From Hyaloraphidium curvatum (lineage: Eukaryota > Monoblepharomycota > Hyaloraphidiomycetes > Hyaloraphidiales > Hyaloraphidiaceae): a stretch of 64,000 nt of DNA. A program made the translations under genes and the position numbers. Positions 62,071 through 64,000 of this stretch are shown in pieces. The notes under the pieces were generated by a model that saw only the letters and a list, made by a program, of their open reading frames with translations, did no database searches and was not told the origin of the DNA. Within the stretch, counting starts at the first letter, position 1. The number at the start of each line of letters is the position of its first letter. The DNA lies in NCBI GenBank assembly GCA_025558095.1, contig JAIVFI010000022.1:1-64000 (forward strand), read 5' to 3'.

Positions 62071-63299
62071 TGTGTTAGGATTGCATCATGCCGGACGCGA
62101 ATGGGAAGACTCCGTCGGGGCCGTTCGGACCGCGAGTAGCACCGCCCAGCCGGCTTAAACAGCGCCAGGAGGCGCGCCGAGAGCCCATAGGAATTTTGGC
62201 CGAGCTAGGAGGGGATTCGAGGGGACAACAAGGAGGTGTGAGCGCAGGGACAGCGCGCTCAGAGTGAGTGGAGGCCACGGCGCTCGCGGCGTAAACAAGC
62301 GACGCTTCGCCGCGAGCGCCTTCAAGCAGACCAATTAGTCTGACCGCAGAAAATCCTTCACACAGCGCCCGCCTCGATTGCTTGCCCCCCGATCCGCCTT
62401 CAAAAATTCCGCTGGGCCTCTTCTATACTACCTAGGCCGCCTCACAGCCGCGCTGCTCGCTTCCGCTGCCCAGATCGGGGCGCCGGAGATCGGACCAATG
62501 GCTCGGGGGCGGCCACGCGGCACCGTCGCGGCGGATGGCACCCAGATCGGAGCGCGCCCGTTCACGCTCTGCTCGTATCACGCTCATTCCCGTAGCGGGC
62601 GCGCCTTCGGGCGCGATGGGCCTCCCCCCCGGCGCGCCGCTGCCGCGACTCCGCCCACCTGTCAACCCCCCTTGCACCCCTCGGCGCCAAAGTAGGGGAC
62701 GGAGATGTCGATCCAGCGGCCGGGAAACGACCTCAACCGCCGAGGGGAGCTGCCGACGGGGCTGTCGGAAGCCGGAATTGCGCCGATGGATGCGGGAGTC
62801 GGGGGGCGCCAGACTGGCCCAGCGCGAGGACTCTCTGGACGCGCGGTGGGGTGGCCGGCTGCCCAACCACCGCGAGGACACTGTCTCCTACATCGCCGCC
62901 ACCGTCTCCATTATGTCCATGGCGGGGTTCCACGGTGTTGGACCTCGGCCTCCCTCGATCACCGGCGCTCCCGCGACCCGTCAGGGTGATACACTCCGCG
63001 GAATAAAAACCTCCGCGACCTCCGGCACCTCCATAGCGCTTTAGACCACCGACGCATTAGAACCCAACGTCGACCACGTCGACATCAACCCCGTGGACGG
63101 GTAGCTCTAGTCACTTCGAGGCCGGTCGGGCAGGCCCAGCGCGGGGGCCCCGCCGAACCACAGATTGTTGGATCTGAGGCAACGCCAGCGTCATGACAGA
63201 GAGCACTTTAGTCAGATCGCGCGTCATTCCAACGAAGTCCACGTGGAGATCGCGTCGAGGACCAAACGCGACGCTTCGTCCCCGCAGACGCGTCCCCGC
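62071..63299. other. Long stretch without recognisable gene
   Basis: Short frames only. One plus-strand stretch (HREDTVSYIAATVSIMSMAG at about 62870-62935) looks coding-like but is isolated. AT content rises around 62290-62430. Confidence 0.4.
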
Positions 63300-64000
63300 G
63301 CGGTGCCTCCACGTTCGGCGCCCGCCTTCAGATGGACCGTGCGGCCTCCGCAGGAGACGCCCCGTACGCCGCGGCACGTGCCCGTGTCTTATCGTGAGCG
63401 TGGGCCGCGTTTGCCCGTGGCGGTCGACGTGTGTGCCAAAATGTTTGCGCCGCTCCGGGCCTCTCTTTGTTCCTTCGCCCGACGGCCCAATCCGAAGCGT
63501 CGAGGGCCGCGGTCACCAGGAGGTGATCCACACGTACTCCTGCCATCGCGAATCATTGGCCCTGCCTGGTGGAAGTCGGCACCAAGACACCCGGTCCTCG
63601 GCATTTAGCGTCCCCGGACGACGGTCTCCGCAGAGTCATCGTCCACGCGCCGAGTCCAGTCGGATTCTATCAACCGGCCCTGAAATGAAAACTTGGGTGG
63701 TGCCACGCGCCTCGCGGGGGACGGCTGTCGACGTCGGCAACTGGATCCGTCTCCGACGTGGGCGCTCGCACGTCCAAGCACCCGGCCACGCGGGGGCATT
63801 CCTTGGATGCCGGATGCGAACGAGTGCGGTCATACAACCTAGAGCATTTAAATCGGGTCCTGCCGAGCCCCTTTTCCAAGACGCTGAGGCCGAGCTGCCG
63901 AAGATAATCCCTGCACGAAGGTGTGCGAGCACGGTCACAGCCGAAGCAGTGCGCGGTACGGATGCGAGGATAGGCCAGCCCAGGAGGAAAGATTTCGAAA
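63300..64000 (-). pseudogene. Possible DDE transposase remnant, cut by right edge
   Basis: A minus-strand frame open from the right edge to a stop at 63670 reads SVLEKGLGRTRFKCSRLYDR, CPRVAGCLDVRAPTSETDPV, PPRGAWHHPSFHFRAG. The order 'G-x-LD ... P ... W/Y-x-x-x-x-FH' is reminiscent of the first catalytic Asp region of PIF/Harbinger-like DDE transposases (V-D-G-T...W-Y-S-x-K-F-H). Downstream pieces in other frames (VRVDHLLVTAALDASDWAVG, RRNKERPGAAQTFWH) could be later parts. The match is weak and the frame is broken, so this is only a suggestion. Confidence 0.25.

Noticed and set aside
1-64000. CRISPR arrays, tRNA or rRNA genes, bacterial operons
   Set aside because: I saw no regularly spaced repeats, no rRNA sequence and no convincing tRNA cloverleaf. 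Introns and gene content show eukaryotic nuclear DNA. A covariance-model scan would be needed to rule out tRNAs.

Overview
The window is GC-rich, intron-bearing nuclear DNA, most likely from a fungus. I could rebuild 35 short introns (46-146 nt, most 50-70 nt, many with a CTGAC-type branch site). The genes include Zn2Cys6 zinc clusters, a delta-9 desaturase fused to cytochrome b5, a UFD2-type ubiquitin ligase with U-box and a GT10 fucosyltransferase. An early-diverging (chytrid-like) fungus fits best, but the lineage is inference. More than half of the introns (19 of 35) begin GTGGG rather than GTRAGT.

Layout. 0-1 kb: a decayed non-LTR reverse transcriptase on the minus strand, running off the left edge, then two copies of a double-hairpin repeat (about 1.0 and 1.9 kb). 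2-7.4 kb: small genes, namely a membrane-like orphan, a choline-kinase-like phosphotransferase, a hydrophobic orphan, a secreted GPI-anchor-like protein and a GNAT acetyltransferase. 7.4-20 kb: a gene graveyard with two inverted copies of a broken ubiquitin protease gene, a duplicated broken gene pair (7.6 and 14.9 kb), a broken fatty-acid desaturase and a broken coiled-coil gene. Two apparently intact orphans lie among them, one with a zinc cluster and a C-terminal membrane segment.

20.4-28.3 kb: an intact-looking non-LTR retrotransposon with three ORFs joined by start-stop overlaps (ATGCCTAA, then ATGA). The last ORF encodes N-terminal zinc fingers, a reverse transcriptase with YLDD, a CCHC knuckle and a restriction-like endonuclease. 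An orphan gene diverges from its 5' side; an intron-containing membrane orphan and a second membrane-plus-zinc-cluster gene follow its 3' side.

31.6-42.9 kb: two + strand orphans with an antisense Baeyer-Villiger monooxygenase fragment between them, a seven-exon long-chain acyl-CoA synthetase (minus), two members of a new paralogous family (plus), and the nine-exon UFD2 (minus). 43.3-47.9 kb: a third gene of that family and a large coiled-coil gene with a duplicated C-terminal domain, both interrupted by single in-frame stops. 48.3-61 kb: secretory-pathway genes (an ERV/ALR-like sulfhydryl oxidase, a type I membrane protein, a fucosyltransferase with a repetitive tail, a ricin-B-like secreted protein), then a head-to-head pair of orphans. 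61-64 kb: degenerate sequence, including a possible DDE transposase remnant at the right edge.

There is no single operon-like pathway. The coherent parts are the retrotransposon and its neighbours, the new paralogous family at 36-44.6 kb, and a cluster of secretory-pathway proteins at 48-57 kb.
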